Of a stretch of DNA of 20,091 nucleotides, positions 6,983 through 15,900 are shown piece after piece. This DNA is from a virus. The stretch covers positions 1 through 20,091 of the IMG/VR virus record IMGVR_UViG_3300028569_000209; one strand, given 5' to 3'. Below the pieces are notes generated by a model. It had not been told where the DNA came from and searched no databases. It worked only from the letters and a program-made list of their open reading frames with translations. Positions within the stretch are counted from its first letter, which is position 1. Every line of letters begins with the position of its first letter. The translations under genes and the position numbers were made by a program.

Positions 6983-8383
6983 ATGGCAACGAGTAAAAAT
7001 TTTGAGTATTTAGGAAATACATTTCAATTACAACTTTTAAATCAGATTATAGTAGATAAGGATTTTTCACATTCTATTATTGATGTAATTGAAAACAACT
7101 ATTTTGAAAACAAATACTTCAAAATCATAATTCAAATGATTAGGGAATATTATATCAAATATGATCATACACCATCATTTGAGACTCTTGAACAAATAAC
7201 AAAATCAGAGTTACAACAAGAACTGGCATCAAAAATTGTGATGGACACAATTAAGAAAATTAAGGACGCACCTATTGATGGCGTTGGTTTTGTTCAAGAA
7301 AAGGCTTTAAAATTCTGTAAACAACAAGAGCTTCAAAAGGTAATGGGTAAGGCTCAGAAAATAATTGACGGAGGTGAGTTTGAAAATTACGACACATTAG
7401 AAGAGTTGGTTAAAACCGCACTTCAAGTTGGTGCAAAAGACACATCAATGACTGATATATTTTCAAACATTGATCAGGTATTAGAAGAAGACTATAGACA
7501 CCCAATCCCTATGGGAATCCCTGGTATTGACCGACTACTTAAAGGTGGTTTGGCGAAAGGTGAGATTGGTGTAATTTTGGCACCAACTGGTGTGGGTAAA
7601 TCAACAATTCTAACAAAGATTGCAAATCACGCATTTAATCTTGGATTTAATGTCCTTCAAGTGTTTTTTGAAGATAACCCAAAGGTAATTCAAAGAAAAC
7701 ATTACACATTATTTACAAAGGTTCATCCTGACGATTTGTCAGAGAAAAAAGATTATGTTATGAAACGAGTTAGGGAAATTGAAGAGTCTATGCCAAACAA
7801 GTTGATAATGAAAAAATTGGCTTCTGATACGATGACTATGTTACAAATCAAAAATCAAATTAGAAAAATGGTTTCTGATGGGATAAAAATAGACATGGTA
7901 GTTTTAGATTATATTGATTGTGTTGTTCCAGACAAAAACTTGGGTGATGAATGGAAAAGCGAAGGATCGGTTATGAGAGCATTTGAGGCGATGTGTCATG
8001 AAATGGATCTTGTTGGTTGGACGGCGACACAAGGAAATAGAGCTTCAATTTCATCAGAAGTTGTAACAACAGATCAAATGGGAGGGTCAATTAAAAAGGC
8101 ACAAGTTGGACACGTAATTATATCTGTGGCCAAAACATTACAACAAAAAGAATTGAAACTGGCAACAATTGCAATTACAAAATCAAGAATTGGTGATGAC
8201 GGGATTGTGTTTGAAAATTGTAAATTTGATAATGCAATGTTAGATATTGACACAGAAAGCTCTATGACATTCTTAGGGATTGAAGAACAAAAAGAAGAAA
8301 GACAAAGACAAAGAGTTAGGGAGTTACTTGAAAAAAGAAAAGAAAAAGAGTCACAAAAGCCACAATCTTTTGTAAATAATTAA
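6983..8383 (+). CDS. Replicative DNA helicase, DnaB/T4 gp41-like
   Basis: The 466-aa protein is a hexameric 5'-3' helicase of the DnaB/gp41 (RecA-fold) family that unwinds the replication fork. An N-terminal helical domain (about residues 1-160) is followed by a linker and the ATPase domain. Walker A is APTGVGKST (residues 200-208, K206), Walker B is MVVLDYIDC with D309, the WTATQGNR segment holds the Gln that senses the nucleotide and DNA state (Q350), and TKSRIGDDG at 399-407 supplies the likely arginine finger (R402). The length matches T4 gp41 (475 aa). The C-terminal 40 residues are rich in Glu, Lys, Arg and Gln and probably helical. All key residues are present. No primase gene is visible nearby. 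Confidence 0.9.
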   Translation: MATSKNFEYLGNTFQLQLLNQIIVDKDFSHSIIDVIENNYFENKYFKIIIQMIREYYIKYDHTPSFETLEQITKSELQQELASKIVMDTIKKIKDAPIDGVGFVQEKALKFCKQQELQKVMGKAQKIIDGGEFENYDTLEELVKTALQVGAKDTSMTDIFSNIDQVLEEDYRHPIPMGIPGIDRLLKGGLAKGEIGVILAPTGVGKSTILTKIANHAFNLGFNVLQVFFEDNPKVIQRKHYTLFTKVHPDDLSEKKDYVMKRVREIEESMPNKLIMKKLASDTMTMLQIKNQIRKMVSDGIKIDMVVLDYIDCVVPDKNLGDEWKSEGSVMRAFEAMCHEMDLVGWTATQGNRASISSEVVTTDQMGGSIKKAQVGHVIISVAKTLQQKELKLATIAITKSRIGDDGIVFENCKFDNAMLDIDTESSMTFLGIEEQKEERQRQRVRELLEKRKEKESQKPQSFVNN

Positions 8384-8408
8384 ATCATAATTTTAAAATT
8401 AAAAAAAA

Positions 8409-10268
8409 ATGGATATTTCACAAAAAATATTAAGCAACATTACGGTGTATATGAAATACGCAAAATTCATTCCCGAATTAAATAGAAGAGAAACTTGGGA
8501 AGAATTGGTGACAAGAAATAAAGAAATGCACCAAAAAAAATACCCACAAATTAAAGAAGAAATTGAAAACGTTTATCAAATGGTATATGATAAAAAAATT
8601 CTTCCATCAATGAGGTCTTTACAATTTGGCGGAAAACCAATTGAAATTTCACCAAACAGGGTTTATAATTGTGCATATTTGCCAATTGATCACCAAGATG
8701 CGTTTTCTGAAACTATGTTTTTACTTTTAGGAGGAACAGGAGTTGGGTTTTCAGTTCAAAAACACCACGTTGATAAATTACCTGAAATTAAAAAACCAAA
8801 CCCAAATAGAACAAGAAGATATTTGATCGGTGATTCTATTGAAGGATGGGCGGACGCAATTAAAGTATTGGTTGAATCTTATTTTGGAATAAAATCATCA
8901 ACACCAATTTTTGATTTTTCAGACATTCGTCAAAAAGGAGCGTTGTTGGTTACATCAGGAGGAAAGGCACCTGGCCCACAACCACTTAAAGATTGTATTC
9001 ACAACATTACAAAAGTATTTGAATCTAAAAACGATCGCGAAAAATTAACACCAATTGAAACTCACGATATCGTTTGTCATATCGCAGACGCAGTTCTTGC
9101 TGGTGGAATTAGAAGGGCCGCTTTAATTTCGTTATTCTCTGCGGATGATGAAGAAATGATTTCTTGTAAGTCAGGAAATTGGTGGGAACAAAATCCACAA
9201 AGAGGAAGAGCAAACAATTCGGCGGTACTTCTTCGTCACAAAATAACCAAAGAATATTTTATGGGTCTTTGGAAAAGAATTGAATTGTCAGGAGCAGGAG
9301 AACCCGGAATTTATTTATCAAACGATAAAGATTGGGGAACAAATCCTTGTTGTGAGATCGGACTTCGTCCTTATCAGTTCTGTAATTTATGTGAGGTAAA
9401 TGCTTCTGATATTGAATCACAAGAAGATTTTGAACAACGAGTAAAAGGGGCTGCGTTCATTGGGACACTTCAAGCGGGATATACTGATTTCCATTACCTT
9501 CGCGATGTATGGAAAAGAACCACAGAAAAAGATGCTCTTATTGGTGTTGGAATGACGGGTATTGGATCAGGAGTTGTTTTAGGTTATGATATGGAAGCAG
9601 CTGCACAATCTGTTAAAGATGAAAACGAAAGAGTTGCAAATCTTATTGGAATCAATGCGGCAGCAAGAACAACAACCGTTAAACCATCAGGAACATCATC
9701 TTTAGTTTTGGGAACCTCATCAGGAATTCACGCTTGGCATAATGATTATTATTTAAGAAGAATTCGTGTTGGAAAAAATGAGGCAATTTATTCTTATCTT
9801 GCAATCAATCACCCCGAACTTGTTGAAGATGAGTTCTTTCGTCCACACGATACCGCAGTAATTACAATTCCACAAAAAGCACCTGAAGGGTCAATCTTGA
9901 GATATGAGTCAGTGTTTGAAATGTTAGAAAGAGTTAAAAAAGTTTCAAAAGAGTGGGTTAGATCTGGTCACAGAACAGGACAAAATACACATAATGTTTC
10001 GGCTACAATTTCAGTTAAAGAAGATGAGTGGGAACAAGTTGGTGATTGGATGTGGAAAAATAGAAAATTTTACAATGGACTTTCAGTATTACCATACAAC
10101 GGAGGAACTTATACCCAAGCACCTTTTGAAGATTGTATACAAGAAGATTTTGAAAGATTAGTTAAGACATTAACAAATGTTGACTTAACTAAAGTCATTG
10201 AATTACAAGATAATACAAATCTTAGTGGTGAAGTTGCTTGTGGAGCGTCTGGATGTGAAATAGTATAA
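8409..10268 (+). CDS. nrdJ: Adenosylcobalamin-dependent (class II) ribonucleotide reductase
   Basis: The 619-aa enzyme reduces ribonucleotides to deoxyribonucleotides for phage DNA synthesis, using coenzyme B12 to make the radical. The sequence shows GGTGVGFSVQ near residues 109-118, NPCCEI with the likely thiyl Cys (C314) and E316, a first redox pair candidate C88 (VYNCAYLP) with C325 (QFCNLCEVN), the VKPSGTSS phosphate-binding segment, and a C-terminal shuttle pair C611-x4-C616 three residues from the end. The CX4C tail matches the monomeric Lactobacillus leichmannii type (RTPR, 739 aa), and no small-subunit (NrdB) gene is nearby. It is about 120 aa shorter than RTPR. It follows the helicase by 25 bases with a poly-A leader, and the DUF5522 gene begins three bases after its stop. 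Confidence 0.88.
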   Translation: MDISQKILSNITVYMKYAKFIPELNRRETWEELVTRNKEMHQKKYPQIKEEIENVYQMVYDKKILPSMRSLQFGGKPIEISPNRVYNCAYLPIDHQDAFSETMFLLLGGTGVGFSVQKHHVDKLPEIKKPNPNRTRRYLIGDSIEGWADAIKVLVESYFGIKSSTPIFDFSDIRQKGALLVTSGGKAPGPQPLKDCIHNITKVFESKNDREKLTPIETHDIVCHIADAVLAGGIRRAALISLFSADDEEMISCKSGNWWEQNPQRGRANNSAVLLRHKITKEYFMGLWKRIELSGAGEPGIYLSNDKDWGTNPCCEIGLRPYQFCNLCEVNASDIESQEDFEQRVKGAAFIGTLQAGYTDFHYLRDVWKRTTEKDALIGVGMTGIGSGVVLGYDMEAAAQSVKDENERVANLIGINAAARTTTVKPSGTSSLVLGTSSGIHAWHNDYYLRRIRVGKNEAIYSYLAINHPELVEDEFFRPHDTAVITIPQKAPEGSILRYESVFEMLERVKKVSKEWVRSGHRTGQNTHNVSATISVKEDEWEQVGDWMWKNRKFYNGLSVLPYNGGTYTQAPFEDCIQEDFERLVKTLTNVDLTKVIELQDNTNLSGEVACGASGCEIV

Positions 10269-10271
10269 GTT

Positions 10272-10499
10272 ATGGCAATAAACGCATCAAACGATTGGAT
10301 ACAACAGTTATATGTTCAGGAGACTACAAAAATGTCACCTAAACCTGATTTTTATACAGACGATAATGGTAGAATCGTAATGACTGAAGAATACCATATT
10401 AAACGAGGAAGTTGTTGCGGATCACATTGTAAACATTGTCCTTACGAACCTATTTACCAAAAGGGAACTAAAAATTTACAAAAATCACTACTTCGGTAG
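10272..10499 (+). CDS. DUF5522 family small cysteine-rich protein
   Basis: The 75-aa protein carries the DUF5522 signature as I know it from bacterial proteins: a Tyr/Asp-Gly strand, then TEEYHIKRGSCCGSHCKHCPY at about residues 38-58, with C48, C49, C53 and C56 plus H42, H52 and H55. The Cys/His pattern suggests a metal site, but the function of the family is unknown to me. In bacteria such proteins are short and stand alone, so this looks like an acquired auxiliary gene. It begins three bases after the ribonucleotide reductase stop, so the two are probably translated together. The last codons and the stop lie inside a terminator hairpin, making it the final gene of the operon. Confidence 0.8.
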   Translation: MAINASNDWIQQLYVQETTKMSPKPDFYTDDNGRIVMTEEYHIKRGSCCGSHCKHCPYEPIYQKGTKNLQKSLLR

Positions 10500-10511
10500 T
10501 GATTTTTTTTT
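10481..10511 (+). terminator. Rho-independent terminator overlapping the end of the DUF5522 gene
   Basis: A perfect 11-bp stem (10481-10491 with 10496-10506) closes on a TTCG tetraloop and runs into a T tract up to 10511. The TAG stop codon (10497-10499) is in the 3' arm, so the 5' arm and the loop encode the last residues (KSLLR). It ends the replication and nucleotide operon before the baseplate genes. Confidence 0.94.
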
Positions 10512-10546
10512 ACTTAAAAAAACGATAACTTATATTTATAAGTGAT

Positions 10547-11005
10547 ATGGCAAATGGTATTACTTATGGAATTTCTTTTCCTTTTGTTGACTCTTTCACT
10601 GGACGTTATTTGGATGTGACAAATTCTACTGAGGGTGAGATTAGGGCAAATCTTGTTCATCTTTTATTAACAAGAAAAGGATCAAGGTATTTTTTACCTG
10701 ATTTTGGAACTCGTCTTTATGAATACATATTTGAACCTTTAGACGGACCAACATTTTCTGACATTGAGGCCGAGATAAGAAGTACAATTGGAACATATAT
10801 GCCAAATTTACAAGTAACAAACATTACTGTTGAACCGGCATCTGCGGGTTTAGAAGATAAAGGTTATACCGTGAATAGAGATGGAGAAAGGGAGTTTAAA
10901 GTTACAAATATCGCAACTTTAGAACACACCGCAAAAATCAAAATAGATTATCGTATAACAGATTCGGCTTTTGAATCTCAAGATTTTATCATTATCAATA
11001 TTTAA
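10547..11005 (+). CDS. T4 gp25-like baseplate wedge protein
   Basis: The 152-aa protein matches the GPW/gp25 family, the small wedge component that joins the gp6-like protein in contractile-tail baseplates. The family hallmark is visible: a helix with LVHLLLTRKGSRYFLPDFGT (residues 36-55), then RLYEYIFEP, in which the Arg-x-Phe and DFGT residues are characteristic. The length fits (T4 gp25 is 132 aa). It is the first gene after the operon terminator, and the gp6-like gene follows eight bases after its stop, the classic gp25-gp6 pairing. A TATTTATA sequence at 10533-10540 lies in its leader. Confidence 0.9.
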   Translation: MANGITYGISFPFVDSFTGRYLDVTNSTEGEIRANLVHLLLTRKGSRYFLPDFGTRLYEYIFEPLDGPTFSDIEAEIRSTIGTYMPNLQVTNITVEPASAGLEDKGYTVNRDGEREFKVTNIATLEHTAKIKIDYRITDSAFESQDFIIINI

Positions 11006-11013
11006 TATTATAT

Positions 11014-12855
11014 ATGGCAGAGAAAAAAATATCATACACGGTTAGAGACTTTCAAGGAGTAAGAACTGAATTAATTAATTTTACAAGAACTTATTATCCT
11101 GATTTGGTTCAAAACTTTAATGATGCAGGTATTTTTTCTGTGATGTTGGATTTAAATGCTGCGGTTACCGATAATTTAAATTATCAAATAGATAGAAGTA
11201 TACAAGAAACCGTATTACAATTTGCTCAACAAAAAAATTCGGTATACAATATTGCAAGAACATACGGATTAAAAGTTCCCGGACAAAGACCATCGGTTGC
11301 TTTAATTGACTTTTCAATTACGGTTCCGGCTTTTGGTGATAGAGAAGATTTAAGATATTGTGGTGTATTAAGAAGAGGATCACAAGTTAATGGTGGAGGA
11401 CAACCATTTGAAACGGTATATGATATTGACTTTGCGTCACCAATCAATGCTGAAGGATCGCCAAATAGAGTTAAAATACCAAACTTTGATAGTAGTGGTA
11501 AATTATTAAATTATACCATTGTTAAAAGAGAAGTTGTTGTTAATGGTATTACAAAAGTATATAAAAGAGTTATTACACCAAATGATTCAAAACCTTATTT
11601 AGAATTATTTTTACCTGAAAAAAATGTTTTAGGTATTACAAGTGTTTTATTAAAACAAGGAACACAATATTCAACGATACCTAACCCACAAGATTTTTTA
11701 ACTTTGGGTCCCGAAAGATGGTTTGAGGTGGACGCTTTGGTTCAAGATAGGGTATTTGTTGAAGACCCAACAAAAGTTTCGGATCAGCCAGGTATTAAAG
11801 TTGGAACTTATATTACCACATCAAACAAATTTATTTCTGAATATACACCACAAGGGTTTTGTAAAACGACTTTTGGTGGTGGAAACATTTCAGCAGACGA
11901 ACAATTAAGACAATTTGCTATTGACGGAAAAGGATTTGATTTAAGTAGATATACAAATAATTATGCTTTGGGCGCTGCTTTACCACCAAACACAACTTTG
12001 TTCGTTCAATATAGAATTGGTGGTGGTTTATCAAGTAATTTGGGAATTAACACCATAAATCAAATTGGAACGGTTTCTTTTGCTGTTAACGGTCCTTCAC
12101 AAAGTGTGAATAATAGTGTTATCAATAGTTTACAATGTAATAATGTAACCGCAGCAATTGGAGGAGCGAATCCACCAACAACGGAAGATGTTAGAAATTT
12201 GGTCGCGTTTAACTTTGCGGCACAGAATAGAGCGGTAACCGTAAATGATTATAATTCACTTATTAGAACGATGCCTTCTCAATTTGGGGCACCAGCAAAA
12301 GTTGCGATTACAGAAGAAAATAATAAGATAAGAATTAAAATGTTGTCTTATGACTCTAGTGGAACATTAACAAATGTTGTATCAAATACCTTAAAACAAA
12401 ATGTTGCCAATTATTTATCTAATTATAGAATGATAAATGATTATATATCTATTGAAGCTGCAGAAACGATTGACTTATCTGTTACTGTGGATGTTGTATT
12501 AGATAATAGCCAAAATCAAGGGGCAATCATTTCAAAAACAATTCAAATTATTACCGACTTCTTTAACCCATTGGTTAGAAATCTTGGTCAAAATGTTAAC
12601 ATATCAGAATTAAGAAGATTAATTCAATCAGAAAATGGTATTGTAAGTATTACAGATATATTATTCTTTAATCAAGTTGGGGGTCAGTATTCATCTGCAC
12701 AAACTTCTATGCCATACGCAGATCCATTTACAAGACAAATTCGACCAACAGCAGATACTTTGTTTGCGACACCAACACAAACTTACCAAATTAGGTATCC
12801 AAATAAAGATATTAATGTTAGAGTTTTGAACCTGAAATCAGTAAACTTTTCATAG
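11014..12855 (+). CDS. T4 gp6 / baseplate J-like wedge protein
   Basis: The 613-aa protein opens with ISYTVRDFQGVRTELINFTR (residues 6-25), close to the start of T4 gp6, and continues with an N-terminal helical region that includes LDLNAAVTDNLNYQIDRS. A segment with AQNRAVTVNDYNSLI near residues 401-415 is typical of baseplate J/gp6 proteins, where the chain passes a 'T..dY..l' motif. In T4, gp6 dimers link neighbouring wedges into the inner baseplate ring; T4 gp6 is 660 aa, so the size fits. It directly follows the gp25-like gene and precedes the giant structural gene, the T4-like order of wedge genes. Confidence 0.87.
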   Translation: MAEKKISYTVRDFQGVRTELINFTRTYYPDLVQNFNDAGIFSVMLDLNAAVTDNLNYQIDRSIQETVLQFAQQKNSVYNIARTYGLKVPGQRPSVALIDFSITVPAFGDREDLRYCGVLRRGSQVNGGGQPFETVYDIDFASPINAEGSPNRVKIPNFDSSGKLLNYTIVKREVVVNGITKVYKRVITPNDSKPYLELFLPEKNVLGITSVLLKQGTQYSTIPNPQDFLTLGPERWFEVDALVQDRVFVEDPTKVSDQPGIKVGTYITTSNKFISEYTPQGFCKTTFGGGNISADEQLRQFAIDGKGFDLSRYTNNYALGAALPPNTTLFVQYRIGGGLSSNLGINTINQIGTVSFAVNGPSQSVNNSVINSLQCNNVTAAIGGANPPTTEDVRNLVAFNFAAQNRAVTVNDYNSLIRTMPSQFGAPAKVAITEENNKIRIKMLSYDSSGTLTNVVSNTLKQNVANYLSNYRMINDYISIEAAETIDLSVTVDVVLDNSQNQGAIISKTIQIITDFFNPLVRNLGQNVNISELRRLIQSENGIVSITDILFFNQVGGQYSSAQTSMPYADPFTRQIRPTADTLFATPTQTYQIRYPNKDINVRVLNLKSVNFS

Positions 12856-12930
12856 TAATTTATTTTTTTCAACTTATAACTATTTTTATCAAAATAGCAA
12901 ATAAACTATTTATGAAAAAAACGTTTTTTA

Positions 12931-15900
12931 ATGGGTAAATCGTATAGAATAAGAACCGAAGTCGGTGTTGATAAGTATATAAATGTAAATTTAGAACAAG
13001 ATTGGGAGTCTTTGGAGGTATTATCTTTAAAGATTTTAGCAAATGATGTATATACTAGATTTTGTGCTGATTATGGTGTTGTAACCGGTAGAGTTTTTGT
13101 TAATGGGGGTTTTGGATTACCAAATGCGAAGGTTTCGGTTTTTATTCCATTGGAATCTGCTGATGAATTAGACCCTGTAATTTCAGAATTATATCCATAT
13201 AAAACCATTACTGAAACTAATGAAGATGGTTATAGGTATAATCTTTTACCGAAGTTACCATCATATAACGGACACGTATCAACAGGATCATTTCCAAATA
13301 AAGGGGATATTTTAATGGACGGATCGTATATTGAAGTATACGATAAATATTATAGATTTACTGTTACCACAAATGAAAGTGGTGACTTTATGATTTTTGG
13401 GGTTCCAGTTGGAACTCAAACAATTGTGATGGATGTTGATTTATCAGACATAGGATGTTTTTCATTATCACCACAAGATTTAATCCAACAAGGATTGGCG
13501 ACAGAAACACAAGTTAACGGCGCCAAATTTAAATCATCAACAAACCTTAGAGAACTACCACAAATTAAAAACTTGGTTTTTGATGTTGATGTTAGACCAT
13601 TTTGGGGAGACGCAGATCTTTGTCAAGTTGGAATTACAAGAGTTGATTTTGATTTAACAAAACAAGCAAATATAAATATACAACCAACGGCAATATTCAT
13701 GGGGTCAATTATTTCAACAACCGATGACGATGCGTTGAAAGTAAGTTGTAAACCAAAAAATAATACGGGGAATTTATGTGAGTTAGTTGCGGGACCTGGT
13801 GAAATTCAAGCTATTAGACAAACCATATTTTCAGATGATAATGGACTTCCAATATTAGAAAGATATGAAATAGAACAAGAAGGTAAGGTAATAGATGCTG
13901 ACGGGACGTATTTGTTAAATGTTCCAATGAATCTTGATTATGTTTTTACAAATGAATTTGGACAACAAGTAATTTCAAACGACCCAAAAAAAGGAATACC
14001 AACAAAAGGAAAATACCGATTTAGATTTAAATGGCAAAACGAACAAGGACTTCAAGGAAGTTTTCAAAGAGCAAATTTTTTAGTTCCAAACATCAAAGAG
14101 TATGGTTGGAATAATACATATAATTCATCAAACGACCCATTTACAAATTTATCACCAGGAACATACAATTATTCAATTTCCGCTGGATTAGTTACAGGAA
14201 CTACCATAATAAATAATCTTGGATATAATTTAGGGTTATCACAACCTGTAACCAACAACGTAAGTTCATATTCAATTTATCTTAATGGCCAATTGTATTT
14301 TGGAAGTTTAAATTCAATACCATTTGATTTTGGGGATACTATACAAATTGTGGGAACACCAATTGACTCCTCACAACCTCAATCATTTTCATTCACCTCA
14401 TACCAAGAAGAATTATTTAATTTATTAAGATCATATGCTTTTAGCACCGATTGGGATGACTATGCAAATGTTCAGGAGGCTTTAAATTGTGAAGATACTT
14501 TTTATGAATTTGGTTATAATAAAGTTTATACAACAACTATGTTTTTGGACCGATATAAAAAAGGTATTGGTAGAGCAAAACATTTGGGTATAAAAGAAAT
14601 TGATAATAGATCTTGTAAGTCAACCGTAAATACATTTCCTGTAAATGATATTATTAGAAATTTTGATGCGATATTTTTTGTTTTTAACATATTAATTAAT
14701 ATTTTAACTTTTCCGATTTTAGTACTTTTATTTGTCGCTCATTTTATTTCATTTTTGTGGCCTATATTAAAATATGTTTTAATTATATTGGGTATTGTAT
14801 TAACAATACAGGCGATTGATGATGCGCAAGCGGTATTTGAAAACGCTTCCGAAATTATTGAAGCACAACTTAGTGCAATAAACGCTAGTTTGGCGGGTCC
14901 TGTTGTTGATACAGGAGCATTAGCTAAGGCTGTTAGATTACTTATAAAACAATTTGTATTAATTGCTAAAGCCGTGTTTTCTGCGGTATTAGCGGCCACT
15001 TTTACCGCTTTTGCAATATTTGCGGCGGTAAAAATAAAAGGATTCCCAAGAATTGGATTACCAATGATTTCATATCCTGATTGTACAAGTTGTGACTGCG
15101 ATTGTAAAAATGCAGACATGAGTGATGATTTTGACTCAAATTCTGTTTACAATGAAATTAATACTGCGGCACAATCATCGGGTGGAGGATCAAATAATAC
15201 TCAGTTATCAACACCAAAAACATTAATTGCCCCCGTAAATTCTTCAGGTGCATACACTTTAGACCACCCAAATTTAAACAATGACCCAAATGGAAATGAC
15301 CCTTTCCCCCCATGTAAATCATTTACAACTTTACTTGAAGCCACAAGTCAAGATGAAATAAGTGTTGATGTTGTTGTTAAGGCTTCTTTAGATTATATAA
15401 GAATTGCTTCTGGATCTGACGTTATTAGTTCAACAGACCCAAATAGGTATTTACCAAATGAGGCCTATTTATTAAAAGCACCACAACCATTTTTATTCTC
15501 GGCAGAAAAAAATGCGGGGGCGGACGATAGATTTTTTGCATATCCTACTTCTGTAACGTTTTCACAAAAATTAAATGAATTTAACACTAGAGATAAATAC
15601 TTTAAAAGTAGTACGATAAGTGCGTTCGGAACTGGTGTTAATAGAATAAAAACAACCGTGAATCCAACATCGGGATCAACACCATATGAGGATCAGGTAA
15701 TTGTTGTTTTAATGACCGCAGGATCTACCGAATCTTTAGGTGTTGGAAATATTATTACTTTCCAAGACCCAAATTATATGGACTCAGGATCTACTCTTAG
15801 GATGGTTAATTTGACGGGAGCAACAATCAACCAATTCCAAAATAATTCAATAACAGGAACAACTTTTACAGGACAAACATCATTACCTTTAACTTATGCC

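Noticed and set aside
10533-10540. TATTTATA as a promoter for the baseplate genes
   Set aside because: The string TATTTAT also occurs within genes as Tyr-Leu codons, and the distance to the starts varies from 6 to 22 bases, so I did not list it as a feature.
12916-12929. Perfect 14-bp palindrome AAAAAACGTTTTTT just before the ATG at 12931
   Set aside because: It has no loop and only a CG centre, so it is not a terminator, and such A/T runs are easily met by chance in this AT-rich sequence. An operator role cannot be shown.
14739-15119. A 126-codon open frame on the minus strand
   Set aside because: It lies fully inside the hydrophobic part of the giant structural gene, has an antisense-type composition, and all other genes are on the + strand.
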